Origin: Nakamurella endophytica
Lineage (GTDB): Bacteria > Actinomycetota > Actinomycetes > Mycobacteriales > Nakamurellaceae
DNA: 64,000 nt
Reading direction: 5' to 3'
Assembly: GCF_014646215.1 (NCBI RefSeq)
Contig: NZ_BMNA01000013.1
Location: 32,291 to 96,290, forward strand
The position numbers were made by a program, and so were the translations under genes. Below are positions 41,584 through 51,920 of the stretch, in pieces. Numbering within the stretch: position 1 is the stretch's first letter; each line of letters starts with the position of its first letter. A model generated the notes under the pieces. It was not told where the DNA came from and made no database searches. It was given only the letters and a program-made list of their open reading frames with translations.

Positions 41584-42321
41584 GTGCCGGGCCGTCCCGA
41601 CACCTCCCGCCGGACACCGGTCGTCGAGGTGTGCGTCGACTCGGTGGCCGGCGCGGAACTGGCCGCGGCCGCCGGCGCCGACCGCATCGAGCTCTGCGCC
41701 GCGCTGGAGACCGGTGGCCTGACGCCGTCCGCCGGCCTGATCGCCTGCTGCGTCGACCTGCTGCCGACCTCGGTGCTGGTCCGGCCGCGGACCGGCGACT
41801 TCGCCTACGGCGCCGGTGAGCTGCGGGTGGCCGTCGAGGACGTCGCCCGGGCGGCCGGCGCCGGCGCGGCCGCCGTGGTGGTCGGCGCGCTGACCTCGGA
41901 CGCGGCCGTCGACCGGGACGCGCTGGACCGGCTGGTGGCCGCGGCCGGCGGCGTCCCCGTCGGGTTCTCGCGCGCCTTCGACTCCACGGCGGCGCCGCTC
42001 GCGTCGTTCGACGTCCTGCTCGAGGCCGGTGTCGCCCGGCTGCTGACCTCCGGGGCGGCGCCGGTCGCCGCCGAGGGCACCGACCTGCTCGCGGAGCTGG
42101 TCCGCCGCGCCGGCAGCCGGGTGGAGGTCATCGCGGCCGGCGGGCTCACCCCGGGGACCGTGGCCCGGGTGGTGGCGGCGACGGCCGTTCCGGCCGTGCA
42201 CTTCTCGGCCACCCGCCCCGGTGCGCCGGTGGCCGGCACCGGGATGCCGCAGCTCCCGCCGCTGCGGGTCCCGGACCGGGGCCTGCTGGCCGAGCTCGTG
42301 GCGGCCGCGCGGTCCGGCTGA
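41584..42321 (+). CDS. cutC: CutC family protein
   Basis: 245 residues, GTG start one base after the DUF1579 stop. Opens with VEVCVDSVAGAELAAAAGAD, then RIELCAALETGGLTPSAGLI, the CutC hallmark (E-x-C-x-d-s ... G-A-D-R-I-E-L-C ... G-G-l-T-P-S), then LVRPRTGDFAY and VIAAGGLTPGTVARVVAAT and VHFSA near the end. TIM-barrel; called copper homeostasis in E. coli, but its actual chemistry is not established. Cytoplasmic. Confidence 0.88.
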   Translation: MPGRPDTSRRTPVVEVCVDSVAGAELAAAAGADRIELCAALETGGLTPSAGLIACCVDLLPTSVLVRPRTGDFAYGAGELRVAVEDVARAAGAGAAAVVVGALTSDAAVDRDALDRLVAAAGGVPVGFSRAFDSTAAPLASFDVLLEAGVARLLTSGAAPVAAEGTDLLAELVRRAGSRVEVIAAGGLTPGTVARVVAATAVPAVHFSATRPGAPVAGTGMPQLPPLRVPDRGLLAELVAAARSG

Positions 42322-42373
42322 GCCGGTCCGCACCGAGGTCGGGCACGCGCCGCCCGCCGCACCGGCCGCTGGC

Positions 42374-42379
42374 TACCAT
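42374..42379 (+). promoter_or_regulatory. -10 box before a leaderless mini-ORF
   Basis: TACCAT ends 6 bp before the ATG at 42386, the spacing expected for a transcript that begins at the start codon. Confidence 0.4.
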
Positions 42380-42385
42380 CGCCCG

Positions 42386-42418
42386 ATGCCCGACAGCGCA
42401 GCGGTGCAGCACCGGTGA
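42386..42418 (+). CDS. 10-codon leader ORF coupled to the enolase-superfamily gene
   Basis: ATG at 42386 gives MPDSAAVQHR and a TGA at 42416-42418 that overlaps the GTG (42415) of the next gene. The ATG is 6 bp after a TACCAT box, which suggests leaderless translation; the peptide has no recognisable function. The larger gene has no good Shine-Dalgarno, so translation of this ORF may carry ribosomes to it. Confidence 0.4.
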   Translation: MPDSAAVQHR

Positions 42419-43638
42419 GCATGGACTTCCCCGTCGGCGACCTGCTCGCGCCGCCGTGGCCGGACGACGGCCCGCGGATCACCGGGGTCCGCGCCGTGGT
42501 GACGGCACCCGAGGGCGTCAACCTGGTGGTGGTGCGCGTGGACACCGACGTCGACGGGCTGTACGGGCTGGGCTGCGCGACGTTCGCCTACCGCTCCGCC
42601 GCGGTCGCCCTGGTCGTCGAGGAGTACCTGGCGCCCCGGCTCGTCGGCCGGTCGGCGGGGCACGTCACCGACACCTTCCACACCCTGCGGCACGGTCCCT
42701 ACTGGCGGGACGGGCCGATCGGCAACAACGCGCTGTCCGGCGTGGACATGGCCCTGTGGGACCTCAAGGGCAAGGTCGCCGGGTTACCGGTGTGGTCGCT
42801 GCTGGGCGGCCGCTGCCGCGAGGTGCTGCCCGCCTACACCACCGTCTACGCCCCGACGGTGCCCGCCATGGCCGAGGCCCTGGCGCCCCGGGTCGCCGCG
42901 GGCGACACCCGGTTCCGTCCGCTGGTCACCGCCGGCGAACCGCCGGGGCGGCGGCTGCCCGACCCCGCCGGGACGGTCGACGCCGCGGTGGATCTGGTGA
43001 CCCGGCTCGCGGCGGAGCTGCCCGGCCCGGCCCGGTTCGTCGTCGACGTGCACGGCCAGCTGCCCTACCCGGCGGTCGCCGGCCTCGCCGCCCGCCTGGA
43101 GCCGTTGCCGCTGCTCTACCTCGAGGACCCGGTCGCCGTCGAGGATCTCGGCTGGCTGCCGGTGCTGCGCGGGCGCACCTCGCTGCCGATCGCGATCGGT
43201 GAGGTCTTCACGTCGGTGAACGAGTACCTGCCGCTGCTCGCCGGTCGGTCGATGGACTACGTCCGGTGCCACGTCTCGGCGATCGGCGGCATCACCCCGG
43301 CGCTCCGCCTCGCCGCCACGGCGGAGCTGTTCGGCGTCCGGACCGCCTGGCACGGGCCGCTGGACCTGTCACCGGTGGGGCACGCCGCCAACGTGGCGCT
43401 CGGGACGGCCGCACCCAACTTCGGCGTCCACGAACACCACGAGCCGGCCTCCGTCACCCGCGAGATGTTCCCGGGCGCACCGGTGCTGGAGGCCGGCGCG
43501 GTCCGCCCGTCCGCGGATCCGGGGCTGGGCGTGGACTTCGACGAGGCGCTGGCCCGGCGCTTCCCGCCGGTCGCCGCGGACCGGCTGTTCGGGCTGGAGG
43601 GCCTGCGACGCGCGGACGGCGCGGCGCAGCGTCCCTAG
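42415..43638 (+). CDS. enolase superfamily dehydratase, mannonate dehydratase (ManD/RspA)-like
   Basis: About 407 residues, the ManD size; GTG at 42415 (ATG 42421 also possible). N-terminal capping domain with VNLVVVRVDTDVDGLYGLG; barrel with ALWDLKGKVAGLPVWSLLGG, metal ligands in FVVDVHGQLPY, YLEDPVAVED and IAIGEVFTSVNE, and the family's TAWHGPLDLSPVGHAANVALG and NFGVHEHHEP. ManD-type enzymes dehydrate D-mannonate or gluconate to 2-keto-3-deoxygluconate; others of the group have weak or no such activity. It might supply the dehydratase step lacking in the operon at 6-17 kb, but this is conjecture given the distance. Confidence 0.82.
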   Translation: MSMDFPVGDLLAPPWPDDGPRITGVRAVVTAPEGVNLVVVRVDTDVDGLYGLGCATFAYRSAAVALVVEEYLAPRLVGRSAGHVTDTFHTLRHGPYWRDGPIGNNALSGVDMALWDLKGKVAGLPVWSLLGGRCREVLPAYTTVYAPTVPAMAEALAPRVAAGDTRFRPLVTAGEPPGRRLPDPAGTVDAAVDLVTRLAAELPGPARFVVDVHGQLPYPAVAGLAARLEPLPLLYLEDPVAVEDLGWLPVLRGRTSLPIAIGEVFTSVNEYLPLLAGRSMDYVRCHVSAIGGITPALRLAATAELFGVRTAWHGPLDLSPVGHAANVALGTAAPNFGVHEHHEPASVTREMFPGAPVLEAGAVRPSADPGLGVDFDEALARRFPPVAADRLFGLEGLRRADGAAQRP

Positions 43639-43700
43639 GAGCGTCGACGCCCGTCCGGTGGCGGACTGCCGGGGGCCGAGCCGGCGAGGGACCGGCCGGG

Positions 43701-43739
43701 GATGTCGAGACACTGGTCCGTGTCCAGCGTCTCGACGTC
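43701..43739. terminator. bidirectional hairpin between enolase-type gene and kdpD
   Basis: GATGTCGAGACACTGG (43701-43716) and CCAGCGTCTCGACGTC (43724-43739) form a 16-bp stem with one mismatch and one G-U, loop of 7 nt. It overlaps the kdpD stop and lies 63 bp after the convergent dehydratase stop. Confidence 0.65.
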
Positions 43740-46296
43740 ATACCTCGACGGCCGGCACCGGGGCCGGTGACGGTCGGGTGGCGGCCACCGGCACGGTGAC
43801 CATCACGGTCAGCCCGCCACCGGGTGTGTCCTCGACCTCGAGGACCGCGTCGACCGCGTCGGCCAGACCACGGGCCACCGCCAGCCCCAGACCGAGCCCG
43901 GTGCCGGCGGGCACGTCACCGAGCCGTTGGAACGGGGTGAACAGGGCGGGCCGGTCCTTCTCGGGCACGCCCGGCCCGTGGTCGACGACGCGGATCTGCA
44001 CGCCGCCGCCGCGCCCGTCCTGCACCCGCCCGGCGCACAGCCGCACCGGCCGCCCGGCGGGCGTGTGCCGGACCGCGTTGGAGACGATGTTGGCCAGCAC
44101 CCGTTCCAGCAGGCCGGCGTCGGTGTCCAGCAGCGGCAGGTCGTCGGGGATGTCGTCCCGGATACTCCCGGCCGGCACGCCGACCAGCGCGCCGTGCACC
44201 ACCTCGTCCACCGACACCGGCCGCCGGATCGGCGTCAGCACCCCGGTGTGCAGGCGGGACAGGTCGAGCAGGTTGGTCAGCACGGCGTCGAGCTGGTCGG
44301 CGGCGTCGGCGGCGGACCCGAGCAGCACCCGCCGGTCCTCGCCCGACAGGCCGCCCGCGCCCGGGACACGGCCGGCGGGCGCCGCCGCGGTGCGCAGGCC
44401 GGCGAGGGCGGCCTTGATGGTGGCCAGCGGGGTGCGCAGGTCGTGGGACAGTGCGGCGAGCACCGCGGTCCGGACGGCGTCGGCCTGGCGGAGCCGATGC
44501 GCCTCCCCCGCCTGCCGAGCCAGGTCCCGGCGGTCCACCGCGACGGCGGCCTGGACGGCGAAGACGTCGACCAGTGCCTGGTCCGCCGCCGGCAGCGGCC
44601 GCCCGTGCAGCGCCAGCTCGTGGAACCGGCCCGCCGGCACGACCAGGTCCGGTGGCCCCGCGGGATCCGGACCGGAGACCTGGACCGGCCGGCCGGTGTC
44701 GACCTCGCGCAGCGTCACGGAGCCCATGCCGAACCCGACGCGGGCGCGGTCGAGCACCGCCAGCACCGCGTCGTCCGCGGTCACGGTGTCCGTCACCACC
44801 GCGGCGAGCAGCTGGGCCTCGGCCCGGCCGCGTGCGGCGGCCCGGGCGCGCAGCGCCGAACGGTCCACGATGCTGGCGACCGTGGCGCCGACCGCGACGA
44901 ACACGGCCAGCGCGAAGACGTTCTCGGGTGCGGCGATGGTCAGCGAGCCGATCGGCGGCGTGTACAGCAGGTTGGCCAGCACCCCGGCGACCAGCGCGCC
45001 GACCGTCGCCGGGACCGCGCCGCCGATCAGGCCGTTGGCCAGCACGCCGACCAGGAAGACGAGCAGCACCGACGACAGGCCGAGCCCGCTGCGGAACGGC
45101 AGCAGCGCCGCGGCCAGGACGACGGGCACCAGCAGGGCGGCCGCCCAGACCAGCACCGTGCGCGGTCGCGGCGCGAGATCCCGGCGCAGCGACCGGCCGC
45201 GACGCCGGGCGCCGGCCGCGGGGTGCGTCACCACGTGGACGTCGACGTCCCCGGAGTCCCGGACGATGGCGGTCAGCGTGCTCGGGCGGACCAGCTGCGC
45301 GATCCGGCCGTGGGTCGAGGCGCCCACCACGATCTGCGTCCCGTCGACACTGCGGGCGAAGTCCAGGACCGCCGCGGCGATGTCGTCGCCCACCACGAGC
45401 TGCAGGCTGCCGCCCAGCTTCTCGACGAGCAGCCGCTGCTTCTCCAGCTCGGCGGGATCCGCTGCCCGAGCGGCACCGTCGGCGCGGACGACGTGCACCG
45501 CGATCAGCGTCCGACCGGCCACCCGGCCGGCGATGCGGGCGCCGCGGCGCAGCAGCATCGCCCCCTCGGGGCCGCCGGTCAGCGCGACGACGATCCGCTC
45601 CCGGGCGGCCCAGGTGCCGGTGATCCCGCGCTCGCTGCGGTAGCGCTCCAGGCCCTCCTCGACCCGGTCGGCCAACCACAGCAGGGCCAGTTCCCGCAGG
45701 GCGGTCAGATTGCCCTCGCGGAAGTAGTTGCCCAGGGCGGTGTCGATCCGCTCGGCGGGATAGATGTGGCCGTGCGCCATCCGCCGGCGCAACGCCTGCG
45801 GGCTCATGTCGACCAGCTCGATCGCGTCCGCGGACCGGACCACCGAGTCGGGGACGGTCTCGCGCTGCCGCACCCCGGTGATGGCCGCCACCACGTCGTT
45901 GAGCGACTCCAGGTGCTGGACGTTCACCGTGGTGATCACGTCGATGCCGGCGTCCAGCAGCGCGTGCACGTCCTGCCAGCGCTTCTCCCGGGCCGACCCG
46001 GGAGCGTTGCTGTGCGCCAGTTCGTCGACGAGCACGACCTCCGGTCGGCGCTCGAGCACCGCGTCGACGTCCAGCTCGGCGAGCTCGACACCGCGGTGCC
46101 GGACGACCAGCCGCGGCAGCACGGACAGGTCCGCCACGGCGGCGGCGGTGTGGGCCCGGCCGTGGTCCTCGACGATCCCCACGACGACGTCCGTGCCGCG
46201 GGATCGGCGGCGGAGGCCCTCGGACAGCATGGCGACGGTCTTGCCGACGCCCGGCGCCGCCCCGAGGTACACCCGCAGCCGTCCCCGCGCGGTCAT
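43738..46296 (-). CDS. kdpD: KdpD sensor histidine kinase
   Basis: 852 residues; ATG overlaps the kdpC stop. N-terminal KdpD domain RLRVYLGAAPGVGKTVAML (Walker A) and VVLVDELAHSNAPGS; USP-like domain (ERIVVALTGGPEGAMLLRRG, VVGASTHGRIAQLVR); four TM helices around 480-590; GAF-like region; HisKA with LAALSHDLRTPLATIKAALA (His); HATPase with NIVSNAVRHTPAGRPV, VDHGPGVPEKDRPALF, GTGLGLGLAVARG. It senses K+ limitation or turgor and phosphorylates KdpE, which is not in this window. Confidence 0.95.
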   Translation of the reverse strand: MTARGRLRVYLGAAPGVGKTVAMLSEGLRRRSRGTDVVVGIVEDHGRAHTAAAVADLSVLPRLVVRHRGVELAELDVDAVLERRPEVVLVDELAHSNAPGSAREKRWQDVHALLDAGIDVITTVNVQHLESLNDVVAAITGVRQRETVPDSVVRSADAIELVDMSPQALRRRMAHGHIYPAERIDTALGNYFREGNLTALRELALLWLADRVEEGLERYRSERGITGTWAARERIVVALTGGPEGAMLLRRGARIAGRVAGRTLIAVHVVRADGAARAADPAELEKQRLLVEKLGGSLQLVVGDDIAAAVLDFARSVDGTQIVVGASTHGRIAQLVRPSTLTAIVRDSGDVDVHVVTHPAAGARRRGRSLRRDLAPRPRTVLVWAAALLVPVVLAAALLPFRSGLGLSSVLLVFLVGVLANGLIGGAVPATVGALVAGVLANLLYTPPIGSLTIAAPENVFALAVFVAVGATVASIVDRSALRARAAARGRAEAQLLAAVVTDTVTADDAVLAVLDRARVGFGMGSVTLREVDTGRPVQVSGPDPAGPPDLVVPAGRFHELALHGRPLPAADQALVDVFAVQAAVAVDRRDLARQAGEAHRLRQADAVRTAVLAALSHDLRTPLATIKAALAGLRTAAAPAGRVPGAGGLSGEDRRVLLGSAADAADQLDAVLTNLLDLSRLHTGVLTPIRRPVSVDEVVHGALVGVPAGSIRDDIPDDLPLLDTDAGLLERVLANIVSNAVRHTPAGRPVRLCAGRVQDGRGGGVQIRVVDHGPGVPEKDRPALFTPFQRLGDVPAGTGLGLGLAVARGLADAVDAVLEVEDTPGGGLTVMVTVPVAATRPSPAPVPAVEV

Positions 46297-46991
46297 CGGC
46301 CCAGACCCGCGAGCGCCAGGTTGAGCTCGAGGACGTTCACCCGGTCCTGTCCCAGGAAACCCAGCGCCGGGTGCTCGACGTGCGCCTGCACCAGCTGCCG
46401 GACCCGGTCGACCGGCAGGCCGCGGGCCTGCGCCACCCGAAGCACCTGGATCCGGGCGTACTCCGGCGAGATGTCCGGGTCCAGACCCGATCCGGACGCC
46501 GTCACCGCGTCGTCCGGGACCGCCGACCCGGGGACCCCGTCCCGCCGGGCGATCTCGGCGCGCCGCTGCTCGACGGTGGTGACGAGCTCGGGACTGTCGG
46601 CCGCCAGGTTCGAGCCGCCGGAGGCCATCGCGTCGTACCCGTCGCCCGCCGCCGAGGGCCGCCCCACGAACCACTGCGGGCCCTCGAACCGCTGGCCGAG
46701 GAGCGCGGACCCGACCGTCCGGCCCGAGGCGTCGGTCAGCAGGGACCCGTCGGCCTGCCGGTGGGCGACCAGCTGCCCGATGCCCAGCACCGCCAGCGGG
46801 TAGAGCACGCCGAGCACGACGGTCATCGCCACCAGGAACCTGGCGGCGATCCACAGCTGCCGGCCGGTGACCGCGAGGGTGGCGCCGGCGGACATGCGTC
46901 TTCCACCGACGGAGGTGCCGTCGCCCGGGGACCTGCGGTCGGTGCTGGTGTCGGTGCCGGTGTCGGTGGTGTCGATGTCGTGGACGGTCAT
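46293..46991 (-). CDS. kdpC: potassium-transporting ATPase KdpC subunit
   Basis: 232 residues; ATG one base after the kdpB stop. A 35-residue Asp/Thr-rich N-terminal extension precedes the one TM helix (FLVAMTVVLGVLYPLAVLGI). Then GSALLGQRFEGPQWFVGRPS, ASGGSNLAADSPEL, ASGSGLDPDISPEYARIQVL, and VNVLELNLAL, all KdpC hallmarks. It stabilises the KdpAB complex. A start at the internal ATG near 46895 would remove the extension, but the tight coupling favours the longer form. Confidence 0.95.
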   Translation of the reverse strand: MTVHDIDTTDTGTDTSTDRRSPGDGTSVGGRRMSAGATLAVTGRQLWIAARFLVAMTVVLGVLYPLAVLGIGQLVAHRQADGSLLTDASGRTVGSALLGQRFEGPQWFVGRPSAAGDGYDAMASGGSNLAADSPELVTTVEQRRAEIARRDGVPGSAVPDDAVTASGSGLDPDISPEYARIQVLRVAQARGLPVDRVRQLVQAHVEHPALGFLGQDRVNVLELNLALAGLGR

Positions 46992-46992
46992 G

Positions 46993-49076
<2,084 letters not shown>

Positions 49077-49080
<4 letters not shown>

Positions 49081-50741
49081 GCGGACAGTCCTTCTGCGAT
49101 CGGGCCCAGCGCGAGCGCGGGCAGGTAGGTGAGCCCGGCGACCAGGATCACGACGGCGACGAGCAGCACGACGAACTGCGGCCGGTGGGTGGGCAGCGTG
49201 CCGGAGTCCGCGGGGCGGACGGGCTGCCGCGCCAGGCTGCCGGCCAGGCCCAGCACCAGCACGATCGGCAGCAGGCGCCCGACGAGCATGGCGAAGCCCA
49301 GGACGACGTTGTAGAAGTCACTGTTCGCCGACAGGCCGGCGAAGGCGGAGCCGTTGTTGTTGGCAGCGGACGCGAAGGCGTACGTGATCTCGGACAGCGC
49401 GTGCGGGCCGCCGTTGAGCACCGCCCCCCGCGCCGAGGGCACCAGCAGCGCCACGCCGAGGCCGAGCAGCACCACCGCCGGGGTGGCGAGCAGGTAGGAC
49501 GCCACGAACGTCATCTGCCGGCCCCCGATCTGCTTGCCCAGGTAGGTCGGGGTGCGCCCGACCATGAGCCCGCCGATGAAGACCGTGACAACGGCCAGGA
49601 CGAGCATCCCGTACAGGCCGGAACCGGTTCCGCCCGGCGAGATCTCGCCGAGCAGCATGTTCAGCATCGCCACTCCGCCGCCGAGGCCGGTGTAGGAGGA
49701 GTGCAGGGAGTCGACCGCGCCGGTGGAGGTGGCGGTGGTGCTGACGGCGAAGAGGGCGGACAGGGGGATGCCGAAGCGGGTCTCCTTGCCCTCCATGGCG
49801 CCGCCGGCGGCCTGCAGCGCGGCACCGGGGTGGGCGTTCTCCACCACGAGCATCGTGGCCAGGGCGCCGACGTACAGCACCGCCATCGCGGCGACGATCG
49901 CCAGCCCCTGCCTGGCCGATCCCACCATCCGGCCGAAGGTGCGCGGCAGCGAGAACGGGATCGCCAGCATCAGGAAAATCTCAAACAGGTTCGTGAAGCC
50001 GTCGGGGTTCTCGAACGGGTGCGCGGAGTTGGCGTTGTAGTACCCGCCGCCGTTGGTGCCGAGCTCCTTGACCGCTTCCTGGGAGGCGACCAGCCCACCG
50101 GGGACGGTCTGCCGGCCGCCGGCCAGCGTGGTGAAGGTCTGCGGGGCGTGCAGGTTCTGGACGACCCCGGACACGACGAGCACGAGCGCGGCGAGGAACG
50201 ACAGCGGCAGCACCAGGCGCAGCGTCAGCCGGGTCATGTCGACCCAGAAGTTGCCCAGCCGGTCGGTCCGGCTGCGGGTGAGCCCGCGGATCAGGGCCGC
50301 CACCACGGCGATGCCGACCGCCGCCGACAGGAAGTTCTGCACGGTCAACCCGATCGCCTGCACCGTGTACCCGAGCGCAGATTCACCCGCGTAGGACTGC
50401 CAGTTGGTGTTGGTCACGAAACTGACGGCGGTGTTCCAGCCCTGCGCCGCCGGCATGTCGGGCGTGCCGTTGGCCCACCCGAGGTGCCCCTGGAACGAGA
50501 GCAGCAACCACAGCACGACGACGGACACCGCCGAGAACGCGGCCACGGACAGGGCGTAGACGGTCCACCGCTGGTCCGCCTCGGGGTCCACCCGCAGCAC
50601 CCGGTACAGCCCGCGCTCGACCCGGCTGTGGCGGGTGGGCGTCAGGACGCGTGCCACGTGGTCCCCGAGTGGCACGTGCACCAGTGCCAGGACCAGCACC
50701 AGGGTGGCGATCTGGGCCGCGGCGACCCATCCGCCGCTCAT
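49077..50741 (-). CDS. kdpA: potassium-transporting ATPase KdpA subunit
   Basis: 554 residues from the ATG that overlaps the kdpF stop (a GTG 9 bp upstream is not needed). Ten TM helices. Selectivity-filter-like stretches: [64 protein letters not shown], and [20 protein letters not shown]. It is the K+-binding channel-like subunit. Full length. Confidence 0.96.
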
Positions 50742-50821
50742 CGGAACCACTCCGGCCGGATCAGCGCCACCACCAGGTAGCCCAGCACCAACACGCCGAC
50801 AACGGCGGCGACCACGGTCAT
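50738..50821 (-). CDS. kdpF: KdpF small subunit
   Basis: A 27-residue ORF: M-T-V-V then AAVVGVLVLGYLVVALIRPE, ending WFR. One TM helix with the A-L-(I/L)-R-P-E-x-F end seen in KdpF. Its TGA overlaps the kdpA ATG. It stabilises the Kdp complex. First gene of the operon. Confidence 0.9.
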   Translation of the reverse strand: MTVVAAVVGVLVLGYLVVALIRPEWFR

Positions 50822-50862
50822 CCCACGCTCCACGACTGCGACTGGAAGTACCAACGGTCGCG

Positions 50863-50868
50863 AACCTA
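50863..50868 (-). promoter_or_regulatory. kdp promoter -10 box
   Basis: On the minus strand TAGGTT lies 42 bp upstream of the kdpF ATG; no -35 match is found 17 bp before it, as expected for an activator-dependent promoter. The two direct-repeat boxes at 50897-50946 lie just upstream. Confidence 0.4.
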
Positions 50869-50896
50869 GGAGCGTCGCGGGCCCTCCTCCGGCGTC

Positions 50897-50914
50897 CTTG
50901 ACGGCTTCTTGACG
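50897..50914 (-). promoter_or_regulatory. response-regulator (KdpE-like) box 1
   Basis: Minus strand reads CGTCAAG-AAGC-CGTCAAG, a direct repeat with 11-bp period as bound by OmpR/PhoB-type dimers. It is centred about 48 bp upstream of the expected kdp transcription start. Confidence 0.6.
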
Positions 50915-50928
50915 CCGCCCGCGCGCAT

Positions 50929-50946
50929 CTTCACGACTTCTTGACG
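50929..50946 (-). promoter_or_regulatory. response-regulator (KdpE-like) box 2
   Basis: Minus strand CGTCAAG-AAGT-CGTGAAG, identical to box 1 at 16 of 18 bases and placed 32 bp (three helical turns) further upstream. Confidence 0.6.
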
Positions 50947-51076
50947 GCGGGGGTGACCTGGCTCACCGCGAGCGCTGGACGGCATGCACCGCGAGCCGGC
51001 CGCGGTGACGCCGGGACGGACCCGTGCCGGCCGGCATCCGGGAGGCGCACTCCCGCGCCGCGACCGGCGGCGCGGC

Positions 51077-51799
51077 TCAGGCCCCGCGGTCCGCCATGGC
51101 GGCGTCCAGCCGGCGCCGGATGTCGACGAAGTGGTTGCGCATGGCGTCCGCGGCGGCCGCCGACTCGCCACCGACCAGGGCGTCGACGATCGCCCGGTGC
51201 CGCTGCGCCGTGGTCGAGGCCTCGTTCGGTGCCGGGTCGGAGAGCTGGTGGTGCGCGACGTGGTAGGCGTCCCAGAACACATCGACCAGCTCGCCGACGA
51301 GCGGGTTGCGCAGCCGCGCGTACAGCGCGCGGTGGAAGCGCCGGTCCAGGGCGGCCCGCGGTTCGTCGCCGCCGCTCTGGTCGGCCATGGCGTCGCACAG
51401 CGCGTGCAGCTCCTCCACCTGGTCGGCCGGCAGCCGACCGGCCAGGTCCGGCATCATCGCGACCTCGAGCCGCTCACGGACCTCGACCAGGTTCGCCAGC
51501 CCGGCCAGGTCGTCGGGACCGCCCGCCACGGCCCGGAAGACCAGGGACGGCGCGAGCGACCGCAGCGACGGTTCGGCGACGAACGTGCCGTGGCCGTGCC
51601 GGACGTCCAGGATCCCGAAGGCGCGCAGCTCGCGGATCGACTCGCGCAGGGTGTTGCGGGCGATACCGAGGTCGGCCATGAGCTCCAGCTCGGTCGGGAT
51701 GGCGTCCCCGGCCTTGAGGCCGCGCTGCCGGATCAGGTCGAGGATCCGCTCCGCGCTCGTCCCGGGACCCCGCCGGTCGACGACTCGCTCCGACGCCAC
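51077..51799 (-). CDS. GntR family regulator, FCD type, of the nan operon
   Basis: 240 residues from GTG at 51799, behind AGGGGGAC (GTG at 51817 would add six residues). wHTH at about 10-75 ([40 protein letters not shown]), followed by a helical FCD domain with [35 protein letters not shown] and [11 protein letters not shown]. Divergent from nanT, so a NanR-like role is likely, with sialic acid or a derivative as effector. A cluster of inverted repeats lies between the two genes. Confidence 0.87.
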   Translation of the reverse strand: MASERVVDRRGPGTSAERILDLIRQRGLKAGDAIPTELELMADLGIARNTLRESIRELRAFGILDVRHGHGTFVAEPSLRSLAPSLVFRAVAGGPDDLAGLANLVEVRERLEVAMMPDLAGRLPADQVEELHALCDAMADQSGGDEPRAALDRRFHRALYARLRNPLVGELVDVFWDAYHVAHHQLSDPAPNEASTTAQRHRAIVDALVGGESAAAADAMRNHFVDIRRRLDAAMADRGA

Positions 51800-51857
51800 G
51801 TCGTGTCCCCCTGCCACCCGGTTGGTCGTATCCGGCGCTCACTCTACGGTCTACAGT

Positions 51858-51890
51858 CATCCGACGTTAGACATTGGACGTTGGATGTCT
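51858..51890. promoter_or_regulatory. repeat cluster in the regulator-nanT divergent region
   Basis: CATCCGACG (51858-51866) and CGTTGGATG (51879-51887) are inverted repeats with one mismatch; AGACAT (51869-51874) and ATGTCT (51885-51890) are a perfect inverted pair, and GACGTT occurs twice 14 bp apart. This is the likely operator of the FCD regulator, 30-60 bp before nanT. Confidence 0.5.
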
Positions 51891-51920
51891 GTCGAGCCCC
51901 TCCGAGCAGAGAGCAGACCG

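Noticed and set aside
43927..46803. 958-codon plus-strand frame over kdpD
   Set aside because: Antisense shadow of kdpD, with no recognisable domain.
51084..51799. kdpE upstream of kdpF
   Set aside because: The gene there encodes a GntR/FCD protein and has no receiver domain; it faces nanT.
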